Positions 56,958 to 64,000 of a DNA stretch of 64,000 bases are shown here, in pieces; position 1 is the first letter of the stretch, and the number at the start of each line of letters is the position of its first letter. Source of the stretch: Psychrobacter sp. M13 (lineage in GTDB: Bacteria > Pseudomonadota > Gammaproteobacteria > Pseudomonadales > Moraxellaceae). Where the stretch lies: NCBI RefSeq assembly GCF_030718935.1, contig NZ_CP132194.1:1612001-1676000 (forward strand), written 5' to 3'. The position numbers were made by a program, and so were the translations under genes. The notes under the pieces are model-generated. The model was not told the DNA's origin. It did not search any database and was given only the letters and a program-made list of their open reading frames with translations.

Positions 56958-57130
56958 ACTGCACATCCTTATTCCAATATATTCTCCTTTAAACATTATA
57001 TTGACTTAAAAAAATAAACATCGCAAGTGTAAATTCACTTTAACGACTATTTGCAATGATCGTTAAAAAGACTTACATTTAAATAATATCTATTTTATTT
57101 TAAAAAAACTAAAAAGAAGCAGGTGACAAC

Positions 57131-57802
57131 ATGCACCTTAATTTAGTAAGCTCGATAACAATTTTAAGTACTCTTAGCCTAGGACTTATCGGCTGCTTTG
57201 GAATGGATGGTGGTCAATGTAGTTACGATCAAGATAGCTTTTTGACACAAATAGAGTCGAAGTCTGATGTTAACTATATCCTGAGCACAATGGATAATAA
57301 AACTAACCCTCCCCCATTAACGTTCATGAGTTCTTTTGAAGTACCGATTTCTGAGTTAAATCCAAATTTGCTAGATTCAAACTACTTGATGACAACTGTG
57401 CAATACATCACCTCTGGCACTTGTACGCCGTCACATGTCATAAGTGTTGAAAGATTCACAATTGGTAAACTACGATTGCAAGCTGATGATGAGTTTCATT
57501 CAAAAGCTGCCTCTAAAGTTCAGGAAGCACAAGAATGTATTAGTAGCAACCCTTCACGATGTTCAGGTATAGAGCTTTCCCAATACAGTAAAGATGAAAT
57601 GGATACATTACAAAGTATTGATGCTGATACTCTCAAGGGTTGCTCGTTAGATGCGATTAGAGAGAATATATCTCAGTTGAAAGAGTTATCTTCAAATCAA
57701 TACTTTGTGAGGTGTGCAGTCATTAAAAGCCAAGATGAAGAATTACCACTGTATTTTGAGCAGAGTGATGAAGGTTTAATATTTCGAGGTGTGCTGTTTT
57801 AA
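57131..57802 (+). CDS. Lipoprotein upstream of sigma factor
   Basis: The 223-aa product has a classic lipobox LIGC, with lipid-attached Cys at residue 22 (MHLNLVSSITILSTLSLGLIGC). The mature part has five or more cysteines (GQCS, GTCTPS, ECIS, RCSG, KGCSLD, RCAV) and a C-terminal hydrophobic-beta end. No family is recognised. AGGTG precedes the ATG. It sits 65 bp before the ECF-type sigma gene on the same strand and could be the stress-sensing partner of the sigma factor; this is inference, as it lacks an anti-sigma (ZAS) motif. Confidence 0.68.
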   Translation: MHLNLVSSITILSTLSLGLIGCFGMDGGQCSYDQDSFLTQIESKSDVNYILSTMDNKTNPPPLTFMSSFEVPISELNPNLLDSNYLMTTVQYITSGTCTPSHVISVERFTIGKLRLQADDEFHSKAASKVQEAQECISSNPSRCSGIELSQYSKDEMDTLQSIDADTLKGCSLDAIRENISQLKELSSNQYFVRCAVIKSQDEELPLYFEQSDEGLIFRGVLF

Positions 57803-57867
57803 TTTTGCGTTGATGACTGTTCAACATTTAATAGTATTAAATTTGAATAAATAGATTGGTGAATAGA

Positions 57868-58497
57868 ATGCTACCTAAAACTCAAAACCCTCCTATTTCT
57901 AACAAAGAATTGATGCTTAAATATGCTCATGAAGACTGTATGCTATCGTTCAACTTATTGTTTAAAGAGCATAATAGGAATATGATTGGCTACATCATGT
58001 ATCAGCATGGTACTACTGAAGATGTTGCACAAGATATAGTCTCTCAAACTTGGGAGAAGATTATAAAAAGTAAAGCCTCTTATAAGCCAATAGCTAAGTT
58101 CCGTACCTATCTATATCGAATTCTATTCAATACTCATATAGACCACTATAGAAAAACTCGTACTGTACAACTATGCTCATACTCCTTTATTGAAAATAGC
58201 AATGACTTTGCTATTGATTATCCTAATAAACAGTTTAACGATATATTAAAATATGAGGTACATCTAAAACTTAGTCGTGCCATCCAGTCTTTACCTAAAC
58301 AACAAGCTATTGTCATAAAATTGCATTACTTAGAAGGATTGAAAGTAAAAGAAATAGCACAAATTACTGATCAATCGCACGAATGCGCCAAAAGTAGATT
58401 GCGATATGCGAAAAAAGGCATCAAGAAGCATCTACTCAAAAGTGGTATCGACTCGTCAATCATTCAGTACTATATTACTGAAGCCGAAGACCTTTAA
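57868..58497 (+). CDS. ECF-type RNA polymerase sigma factor
   Basis: The 209-aa product has sigma region 2, seen as AQDIVSQTWEKIIKSKASYK with RTYLYRILFNTHIDHYRK near residues 55-100. Region 4 is seen as IQSLPKQQAIVIKLHYLEGL and KVKEIAQITDQSHECAKSRL near 140-185. This is a group IV (ECF) layout. It would direct RNA polymerase to a set of stress or surface genes; the target promoters cannot be read here. The start at ATG 57868 is preferred over an in-frame TTG at 57856. No anti-sigma gene is adjacent except perhaps the upstream lipoprotein. It is convergent with the caspase gene. Confidence 0.88.
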   Translation: MLPKTQNPPISNKELMLKYAHEDCMLSFNLLFKEHNRNMIGYIMYQHGTTEDVAQDIVSQTWEKIIKSKASYKPIAKFRTYLYRILFNTHIDHYRKTRTVQLCSYSFIENSNDFAIDYPNKQFNDILKYEVHLKLSRAIQSLPKQQAIVIKLHYLEGLKVKEIAQITDQSHECAKSRLRYAKKGIKKHLLKSGIDSSIIQYYITEAEDL

Positions 58498-58600
58498 TAT
58501 TTAACAGTAGAACCCACTTTTGACTATTAATCATTCCTTAGCCTATTAACAGATAGACTGCTATGAATTTATCGACTAGAGTACTACAAATCTATCAATA

Positions 58601-59980
58601 CTATTTTATATTAACAATTGAATAGTTCGCGATTGCAATTGGCGTGGTTGAACCCTCTATGGGTACAATGGCTAGGTTTCTTCTAGTTAATGCTTGGTCA
58701 ATTGATGCTCCAGAAATTTTTGCAAAAGCTTCATCCTTAACTTTGCCTTGTGCATCTAAAAAACCAAAACCTTTACTGGTTAAGTCGATAGGCTTTTGGG
58801 TAATAAATGCAGCTACCAAGGTCTCACCTCTTGGCTCAGTAGCAACGATTTTAAACTTACCATTACCTGGCAAACTTATGGTTTGTGCCTGTATCTTATT
58901 GTTTGTAGCGTATTTATTAGGAAACAATACTGTGACTGAATCATCAGCGCCTACCGTTACAGCATTGAGATAACCTGATACAGGTGTTGTTAGCTCAACG
59001 ACAAACTCTTCACCAACATTAAGCGTGCTTGGAGAGTTAATAACAACGTCTTTCGGTAGTTGACCTACCAAATCGATCACTCTTTGCTTATTTACCTCAA
59101 TTGTGTCTGTATTATTAGCAAAGTAAATAGGTTTATTTAACAACGATGTATTACCATCAATTTTAGGACTGAACCTTTCACTAGCATCAAGTGATAAACT
59201 CCTAATCTTATATGCGGTCGAATCATATAAGGCTTGCCAACTGCTGTTACTGCCGTCACGTCTTGCTTCTTCGAATGACTCGTATATGGCTTTAGTAAAG
59301 ATGCTGCCTTCAGGCGTCGCAAGTGATTGCTCATCATCTTGAGCCGCACCGATGGAAATATACTGCTGCATACTGTTCTTAGGCTTAGCCTTACTTGAAG
59401 GCATAAGTGCTAAATTATTATCTGTATAGCGCTTGTCATACCCTATAGACTTCACTTGGACACGTTGACGGTTTTGACTAAACATGTTCGCAGCTAAGGA
59501 CTTTGTGCCTGTCCCACTGTGGCAAGCATCTATCAAAACCACCATATTGTTGCTTTTAATTTTTGACAATGCTTCATTGATATCATCATCAATTAGATGA
59601 CCATCATAGACATATAAAGTCTCGTCCATGTTATCTGGCTCATCACCATTAGTATCTTCAACCTGCGAACCATGACCAGAATAATAAATTAGCACACGGT
59701 CTTGACTCGTTGTTGTATTAGCCAGATTATCTAATTCTTTCAAGATATTTTTACGCGTTGCTTGGCTGTCTGATAAATGCGTAATGTTACTTTCATCAAT
59801 TCCAAGACGTTGTGCCATTTCATCTATCATGCCACTATCTAAATCAATGCCTATTAAATTATTCATAGGGTCTTCATATTCACCAACACCAATTATTAAC
59901 GCTTTATCAGCTGCTAAGCTAAGACTGGAAACACTAAGCAAAGATAACGACATCAACACTGATTTCAAAATTAGTTCCAT
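58601..59980 (-). CDS. Exported caspase-family protease with DUF4384-like C-terminus
   Basis: The 459-aa product has a signal peptide (cleavage near LSLAA, residue 24), then a caspase/metacaspase domain: VLIYYSGHGSQVED near 96-108 with the catalytic His and VVLIDACHSGTGTKS near 150-165 with the catalytic Cys. The last 120 aa resemble DUF4384, a beta domain often fused to C14 peptidases (LNVGEEFVVELTTPVSGYL and onward). AGGAG precedes the ATG. It would act in the periplasm, cleaving at Arg/Lys or Asp depending on class. Substrate and activation are unknown. It neighbours a second caspase protein. Confidence 0.85.
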   Translation of the reverse strand: MELILKSVLMSLSLLSVSSLSLAADKALIIGVGEYEDPMNNLIGIDLDSGMIDEMAQRLGIDESNITHLSDSQATRKNILKELDNLANTTTSQDRVLIYYSGHGSQVEDTNGDEPDNMDETLYVYDGHLIDDDINEALSKIKSNNMVVLIDACHSGTGTKSLAANMFSQNRQRVQVKSIGYDKRYTDNNLALMPSSKAKPKNSMQQYISIGAAQDDEQSLATPEGSIFTKAIYESFEEARRDGSNSSWQALYDSTAYKIRSLSLDASERFSPKIDGNTSLLNKPIYFANNTDTIEVNKQRVIDLVGQLPKDVVINSPSTLNVGEEFVVELTTPVSGYLNAVTVGADDSVTVLFPNKYATNNKIQAQTISLPGNGKFKIVATEPRGETLVAAFITQKPIDLTSKGFGFLDAQGKVKDEAFAKISGASIDQALTRRNLAIVPIEGSTTPIAIANYSIVNIK

Positions 59981-60110
59981 AAGGCTATCTCCTAAATATT
60001 TGTTTTTATACGCAATTCTCAAATTAAACAAAACCATAGTGCCACTAGTTTAAATCCATCTTAAGGTAGGTCTCTGTTTAACAAGGTTTTATTCCTTTAT
60101 TCTTGAGTTA

Positions 60111-63100
60111 CTAAAACACCTTAAACTCAAAGCCATTGCCTATCATACTTGAAGTCGGATACTGTGGTTGACTAAACGCCCTTTGTGCAATGGTTGGTAT
60201 CTCATCCTCAATATAGTTTGACAGCTCCCCTGTCTTCATATATCCATCCTTATTCATATCACCAGCACCATTAAAGGCTTGCAATAGTCCATAAGTAAAC
60301 ACCCCATGACCCTGATAACCCTCGAGTGCCTTTTGTTTGTCGGTACTTGCCATAATGACTGTCGCCCCTGACTTACGCTGCATTGTATCTATCACATCCT
60401 GATCATCGAGTCCTCTTGAGATGAGCAGTTGCCCTGCATCGATTGAGCCGCCACTATCACAAGTGTCTAGCAAGATAAGCTTCTTATTGGTGTTCACTTG
60501 TGCGAGCATTCCCTGCAAGTCATTTGCATTGATACCTGTTTTGGTCACTTGTCTGCTGGAAGTAGCACCCACATCAGAGGTAAATAGATGATAGCCAGTA
60601 TCTGGGTAGTTATAACCATGCGCGGCGACGTAGAAGACAAACACATCATTCATTTTGGCAGTCTGTTTGATTTGATTGATCTTACTGATGATGATGTCTT
60701 TAGAGGTGGTGCTAGCAGTGTTTAGTAGGCTGATATTGCCTTTGTCATAAATACTGCCGATTTGTTTGTTTAAGACGTCATAGATGGCACTGGCATCTTT
60801 GGCCGCATAGTTTAGCTTAAGATCTGGGTTGTTATACTGGTCAATGCCTATGATAACGGCATGCAGTTTGGGCTTTTGGATGGGGGCATAAGTTGAGGTA
60901 ACTTGTTTACTGACGGTACTGGTAATCCCTACGTTTTCTTCTGGATAGGCTTCTACGGTTAGAGTATGCTCGCCCTGTGGAATAGATAATGTAAAGTCAC
61001 GAGTGGTTTGATTGACGGCTCGCGTCAATCCACGACTGTTTTGGTCAATGGCAATACCATCAAGTAAGACGCGTACGTCACCGATGCCGCCACCTTGGTC
61101 GGTGAGTAGGACGGAGAGTGATAGGGTTTCGCTATTAGTGGTGTTTGGTGGTTGGGTCTTCCATGCAATGAGGGGTGGTTTGGCAAATATACTTTCGACT
61201 TGCTTGCGGATGGCAGGGTCGGTTATTTTGTCGGTAGCGAGCATGGTTTCTAAATTTTGCTTTATTTTAATGAAAGTCTCCTCTTTACTGTCGCTTTTAT
61301 TGTTGTCTGCTGCAAATATTTCATAGGCTACAACAAAAAACTGAGCCGCTTTGTTTGAGTCCTGTGGTACGCCTAGCCCTTCATTAAACATATCACCAAT
61401 GTTAAACACCGCATACAGCTCACCCTGTGACAGTGCTTTTTGAAACCAGCGCAAGGCGAGGGTGTAATCTTGTGGTACGCCTTTGCCTTCTTTATACATA
61501 TAACCGATATTATTCATCGCGGGAGCATACCCATTATCGGCAGCTTTTTTATACCACTCCAAGGCAGCAGCACCGTCTTTTGGCATGCCTTTGCCTTCTC
61601 TATACATATAACCAAGACCAACCATTGAATTTAAAAAGCCTTGATTGGCAGCTTTTTTATACCAGCCCATAGCAGCGGTGTAGTCTTGAGTAATACCTTC
61701 TTCACTATACTTACCGCCAAGATTGTTCATCGCCCATAGATTGCCATTATCGGCGGCTTTTGTGTACCAGTTTATAGCAGCACGGTCGTCTTGGGCGACA
61801 CCTTGTCCTTTATCATACATAAGACCAAGGTTATACATTGCATTCGTATCACCCTTACCCGCCGCTTTTTTATACCAGTCTATAGCAGTAGTATAGTCTT
61901 GAGTGACACCTTGTCCTTCGTTATACATATTACCAATGTGTTGCATCGAAAAAGAGTCGCCTTTATCTGCAGCCTTTTTAAGCCACTCCATGGCTGTACG
62001 GTAGTTTTGCGTGACGCCTTTTCCCTCTTTATATAAATAACCCATGTTTCCCATTGCATTCGTATCACCCTTATCCGCCGCTTTTTTGTACCAACTCATA
62101 GCGGTAGTATAGTCTTGAGTGACGCCATGTCCTTCATCATACAGAATACCAATGTTATACATTGCAGAGGCACTGCCATTATCCGCCGCTTTTTTATACC
62201 AGTCCATAGCAGTACTATAGTCTTGAGTAACGCCATGTCCTTCATCATACAGAATACCAATGTTATACATTGCAGAGGCACTGCCATTATCCGCCGCCTT
62301 TTTATACCAGCTCATAGCGGTGGTATAGTTTTGAGTGATACCTTGACCGTTATAATACAGATTACCAATATTGTTCATTGCAGAGGCAATGCCATTATCC
62401 GCCGCTTTTTTATACCAGTCCATAGCAGTACTATAGTCTTGAGTAACGCCCTTTCCTTCTCTGTATAGATAACCAATATTTCGCATCGCAGAAGCATCAC
62501 CCTTGTTCGCTGCTTTTTTATACCAGTCCATAGCAGTGCTATAGTTTTGCGTGACGCCTTGACCGTTACGATACAGATAACCAATGCTTCTCATCGCATC
62601 AGCATCACCTTTATCGGCAGCTTTTTTATACCAATTCATAGCGGTAGTGTAGTCTTGGGTGACACCTTGTCCGTCACGATACATAACACCAAGGTTATAC
62701 ATCGCAACAGCATTGCCCTTATCGGCAGCTTTTTTATACCATTCCATAGCAGTGGTGTAGTCTTGGGTGACGCCTTCTCCATTGTTATACCGATAGCCAA
62801 TACCAGCCATTGCATTGGCATTGCCTTTGTTGGCCGCTTGTTTAGACCATTGTATGGCTTTGGCATAATCTTTCGCTAGGTTAAAATTACCATTCGCGTA
62901 ATTGTAACTTTTGAATAAACCGACTAGCCCCTTTGGGTCATCAGCACTGCTATTTAACATTTGAATGGCTTGCGTCACATTTGTGGTATTGGGTGTATAG
63001 TCAACCTTATTACCTCTATGTTTATAGCGATACAGAGTCATATCTGCTGCGATATTGCCTTGCTTACTCAGTTCAATAAGCTTGTCTATCCGTGGTGAAT

Positions 63101-63317
63101 AACTTAAATCTAACGCATCTTCTACCGCTTGTAATTGAACCAAAAATTCAGCTTCGTTGATGTCACTTGCCATACTCACTTGCGGCGTCATACCAATGGT
63201 GAAGGCGATAGCTGCGACTGTACCTAACTGACGATAGCGAGCATTGGCTAAACATCCCCAAAGCGTGACATGCTGTAGTGTTTTTTTGTACTGATTGGAT
63301 TGATTATTTTGGGTCAT
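60111..63317 (-). CDS. Exported Sel1-repeat and caspase fusion protein
   Basis: The 1068-aa product has a long N-region with a signal peptide (cleavage near VSMA, residue 50). About 14 Sel1 repeats of 36 aa (residues about 155-650, unit YTTAMDWYKKAADKG and so on) build a TPR-like scaffold. An immunoglobulin-like segment follows (about 720-810, DVRVLLDGIAIDQNS). A C-terminal caspase domain (about 830-1065) has the catalytic His in FYVAAHGYNYPD and the catalytic Cys in ILLDTCDSGGSID. GGAG precedes the ATG by seven bases. It likely couples peptide or protein recognition to proteolysis in the periplasm. Two repeats are almost identical in DNA, showing recent expansion. Confidence 0.88.
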   Translation of the reverse strand: MTQNNQSNQYKKTLQHVTLWGCLANARYRQLGTVAAIAFTIGMTPQVSMASDINEAEFLVQLQAVEDALDLSYSPRIDKLIELSKQGNIAADMTLYRYKHRGNKVDYTPNTTNVTQAIQMLNSSADDPKGLVGLFKSYNYANGNFNLAKDYAKAIQWSKQAANKGNANAMAGIGYRYNNGEGVTQDYTTAMEWYKKAADKGNAVAMYNLGVMYRDGQGVTQDYTTAMNWYKKAADKGDADAMRSIGYLYRNGQGVTQNYSTAMDWYKKAANKGDASAMRNIGYLYREGKGVTQDYSTAMDWYKKAADNGIASAMNNIGNLYYNGQGITQNYTTAMSWYKKAADNGSASAMYNIGILYDEGHGVTQDYSTAMDWYKKAADNGSASAMYNIGILYDEGHGVTQDYTTAMSWYKKAADKGDTNAMGNMGYLYKEGKGVTQNYRTAMEWLKKAADKGDSFSMQHIGNMYNEGQGVTQDYTTAIDWYKKAAGKGDTNAMYNLGLMYDKGQGVAQDDRAAINWYTKAADNGNLWAMNNLGGKYSEEGITQDYTAAMGWYKKAANQGFLNSMVGLGYMYREGKGMPKDGAAALEWYKKAADNGYAPAMNNIGYMYKEGKGVPQDYTLALRWFQKALSQGELYAVFNIGDMFNEGLGVPQDSNKAAQFFVVAYEIFAADNNKSDSKEETFIKIKQNLETMLATDKITDPAIRKQVESIFAKPPLIAWKTQPPNTTNSETLSLSVLLTDQGGGIGDVRVLLDGIAIDQNSRGLTRAVNQTTRDFTLSIPQGEHTLTVEAYPEENVGITSTVSKQVTSTYAPIQKPKLHAVIIGIDQYNNPDLKLNYAAKDASAIYDVLNKQIGSIYDKGNISLLNTASTTSKDIIISKINQIKQTAKMNDVFVFYVAAHGYNYPDTGYHLFTSDVGATSSRQVTKTGINANDLQGMLAQVNTNKKLILLDTCDSGGSIDAGQLLISRGLDDQDVIDTMQRKSGATVIMASTDKQKALEGYQGHGVFTYGLLQAFNGAGDMNKDGYMKTGELSNYIEDEIPTIAQRAFSQPQYPTSSMIGNGFEFKVF
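62123..62297 (-). repeat. Near-identical 108-bp tandem Sel1 repeat units
   Basis: Segments 62123-62189 and 62231-62297 (67 bp each, 108 bp apart) are identical in DNA, while other units differ widely. This indicates a recent duplication of one Sel1 unit inside the Sel1-caspase gene. Confidence 0.85.
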
Positions 63318-63723
63318 AGTTTGGCTCCAAATTTTATGAGATTCAAAATACTGGTAAGTGATGAATGCTTGAATACAACCATCCTACTTATAATGACTTA
63401 ACGCTTATATTTTAAGCTCACGATTGTAAGATGCCTCTGTCATGGCTACAGGACTTAAAAAAGTAATGGCAAGCAAAAGTGTATACGGAGTTTTCTCAAA
63501 TACTTTCTTATTTCTAATTTAATTTCTATGCCTCTCAAGCGATCACAGTGTGATTAATTATAATTATTACGCAGTACTTATTAAGTTTAAACGTAAATAT
63601 AAAAAAAAAGGGTTAAAAACTTTAACCCCAAAATGCAATATCTTTCGTTTAATATAAAAATAAATCTAATCTTGGCATTAGAATCAAAAATGCGTTTAGG
63701 CTAAAAAGCCTGGAGGATGTCTT
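63318..63723. promoter_or_regulatory. 406-bp intergenic region between the Sel1-caspase and lipoprotein genes
   Basis: This AT-rich divergent spacer must hold promoters for both flanking genes. It contains a minus-strand terminator at 63601-63628 that has no obvious minus-strand gene to its right inside the window. No ORF or RNA gene is seen. Confidence 0.45.
63601..63628 (-). terminator. Minus-strand rho-independent terminator
   Basis: On the minus strand, GGGTTAAA, three loop bases, TTTAACCC and then nine T form a clear terminator. Its source transcript would come from the right, beyond or antisense to the lipoprotein gene. Confidence 0.75.
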
Positions 63724-64000
63724 ATGAAACCTGCAATTCTTATTTACCATGTTATTACTGGTGGCGTGCTTATGATGTGCGTGGGTTGCCAACCCCAAGT
63801 GCTAAATACTGTGAACCATCCTAATACTACTAACACTGCTATATCACAAGCAGTTTTTTTGGATACCGAAGAGGTAAATTCCCAGCAGGCAGTAAAGATA
63901 CGTGACTTTGCTAGATCAAACGCATCCATTGATAATGCGTCAATGATAAATATAGACTGTCATCAGTCTACTGATAACCGAAGCTTAAATCATTCCTCAT
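63724..64000 (+). CDS. Lipoprotein, partial (runs off right edge)
   Basis: An open frame of 92 codons reaches the window end with no stop. GGAGG lies eight bases upstream of the ATG. The N-terminus MKPAILIYHVITGG is followed by a hydrophobic core and the lipobox-like MCVGC at about residues 18-22 (Cys at -3 is unusual). The mature part is polar and rich in Asn and Ser. No family is recognised from this fragment. Confidence 0.6.
   Translation, partial: MKPAILIYHVITGGVLMMCVGCQPQVLNTVNHPNTTNTAISQAVFLDTEEVNSQQAVKIRDFARSNASIDNASMINIDCHQSTDNRSLNHSS

Noticed and set aside
61012..62879. Several open frames on the plus strand opposite the Sel1-caspase gene
   Set aside because: They are shadows of the repeat structure. 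They have no ribosome sites and their translations repeat with the Sel1 units.
62096..62880. Regular ~108-bp repeats resembling a CRISPR or satellite array
   Set aside because: The repeats are in frame, encode Sel1 units and have no constant repeat plus unique spacer pattern.
63744..63929. Minus-strand 61-aa frame at the right edge
   Set aside because: It is antisense to a plus-strand lipoprotein with a good ribosome site and signal sequence, and has no ribosome site itself.
25752..64000. Right attachment repeat of the tRNA-Arg island
   Set aside because: No copy of the tRNA 3' end was found by eye. A computational search of this and flanking sequence would be decisive.

Overview
The window looks like a Moraxellaceae gammaproteobacterium, most likely Psychrobacter. 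The DNA is AT-rich. It carries a recC-recB-recD operon, the DUF2868/DUF3482 GTPase pair, a methylcitrate-pathway prpD and a CstA-type transporter. The genus call rests on gene content and codon/AT character only.

Layout. (1) 0.1-25.6 kb is housekeeping sequence: prpD, a short-chain dehydrogenase, an NCS2 purine permease, the DUF2868 and DUF3482 (GTPase) pair, an ArsA/Get3-type ATPase with its small cory-CC-star partner, CstA, a conserved hypothetical, a purine phosphoribosyltransferase, recD, recB and recC, and a membrane-anchored binding-protein-like gene. (2) At 25.68 kb lies tRNA-Arg(CCT). A P4-type integrase follows immediately, then an unknown gene, an AlpA-like regulator behind two perfect palindromes, and a DUF927 helicase/primase-like protein. 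This is the left end of an integrative island; no second attachment copy was seen. (3) 32.5-43.9 kb is a BREX type 1 phage-defence operon on the minus strand (brxA-brxB-brxC-pglX-pglZ). The usual last gene, brxL, is absent. Its place is taken by a predicted lipoprotein and a small secreted protein, and a third small secreted protein lies upstream of brxA. (4) 45.1-51.1 kb is a tightly overlapping three-gene operon built around two large tyrosine-recombinase-like proteins (1050 and 773 aa) and a 189-aa leader protein. I read it as a recombinase-trio mobile element. Next to it are a small XRE regulator with an operator-like repeat and a divergent zinc-ribbon-like protein. (5) 52.2-53.5 kb is decayed DNA. 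It holds a relic of the C-terminus of a type I restriction subunit (HsdR), a perfect 48-bp palindrome and another possible decayed coding stretch. (6) 53.5-64 kb encodes mostly exported proteins: a three-gene operon with two WG-repeat proteins, a lipoprotein plus an ECF-type sigma factor, and two exported caspase-family proteases. One protease has a DUF4384-like C-terminus; the other has about 14 Sel1 repeats before the caspase domain. A further lipoprotein runs off the right edge.

How the parts fit together. The region from the tRNA rightward looks like a composite defence/mobility island with at least two unrelated recombination modules, one apparently intact defence operon and the remains of an older restriction system. 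RecBCD on the left is the chromosomal end-processing machine. The BREX core could methylate host DNA with PglX and act with BrxC and PglZ, but without BrxL here the restriction outcome is uncertain. The right-hand exported caspase/WG/Sel1/sigma cluster is the least explained part and the best candidate for an undescribed envelope-associated system. Its functional unity is inference from proximity and domain content only.
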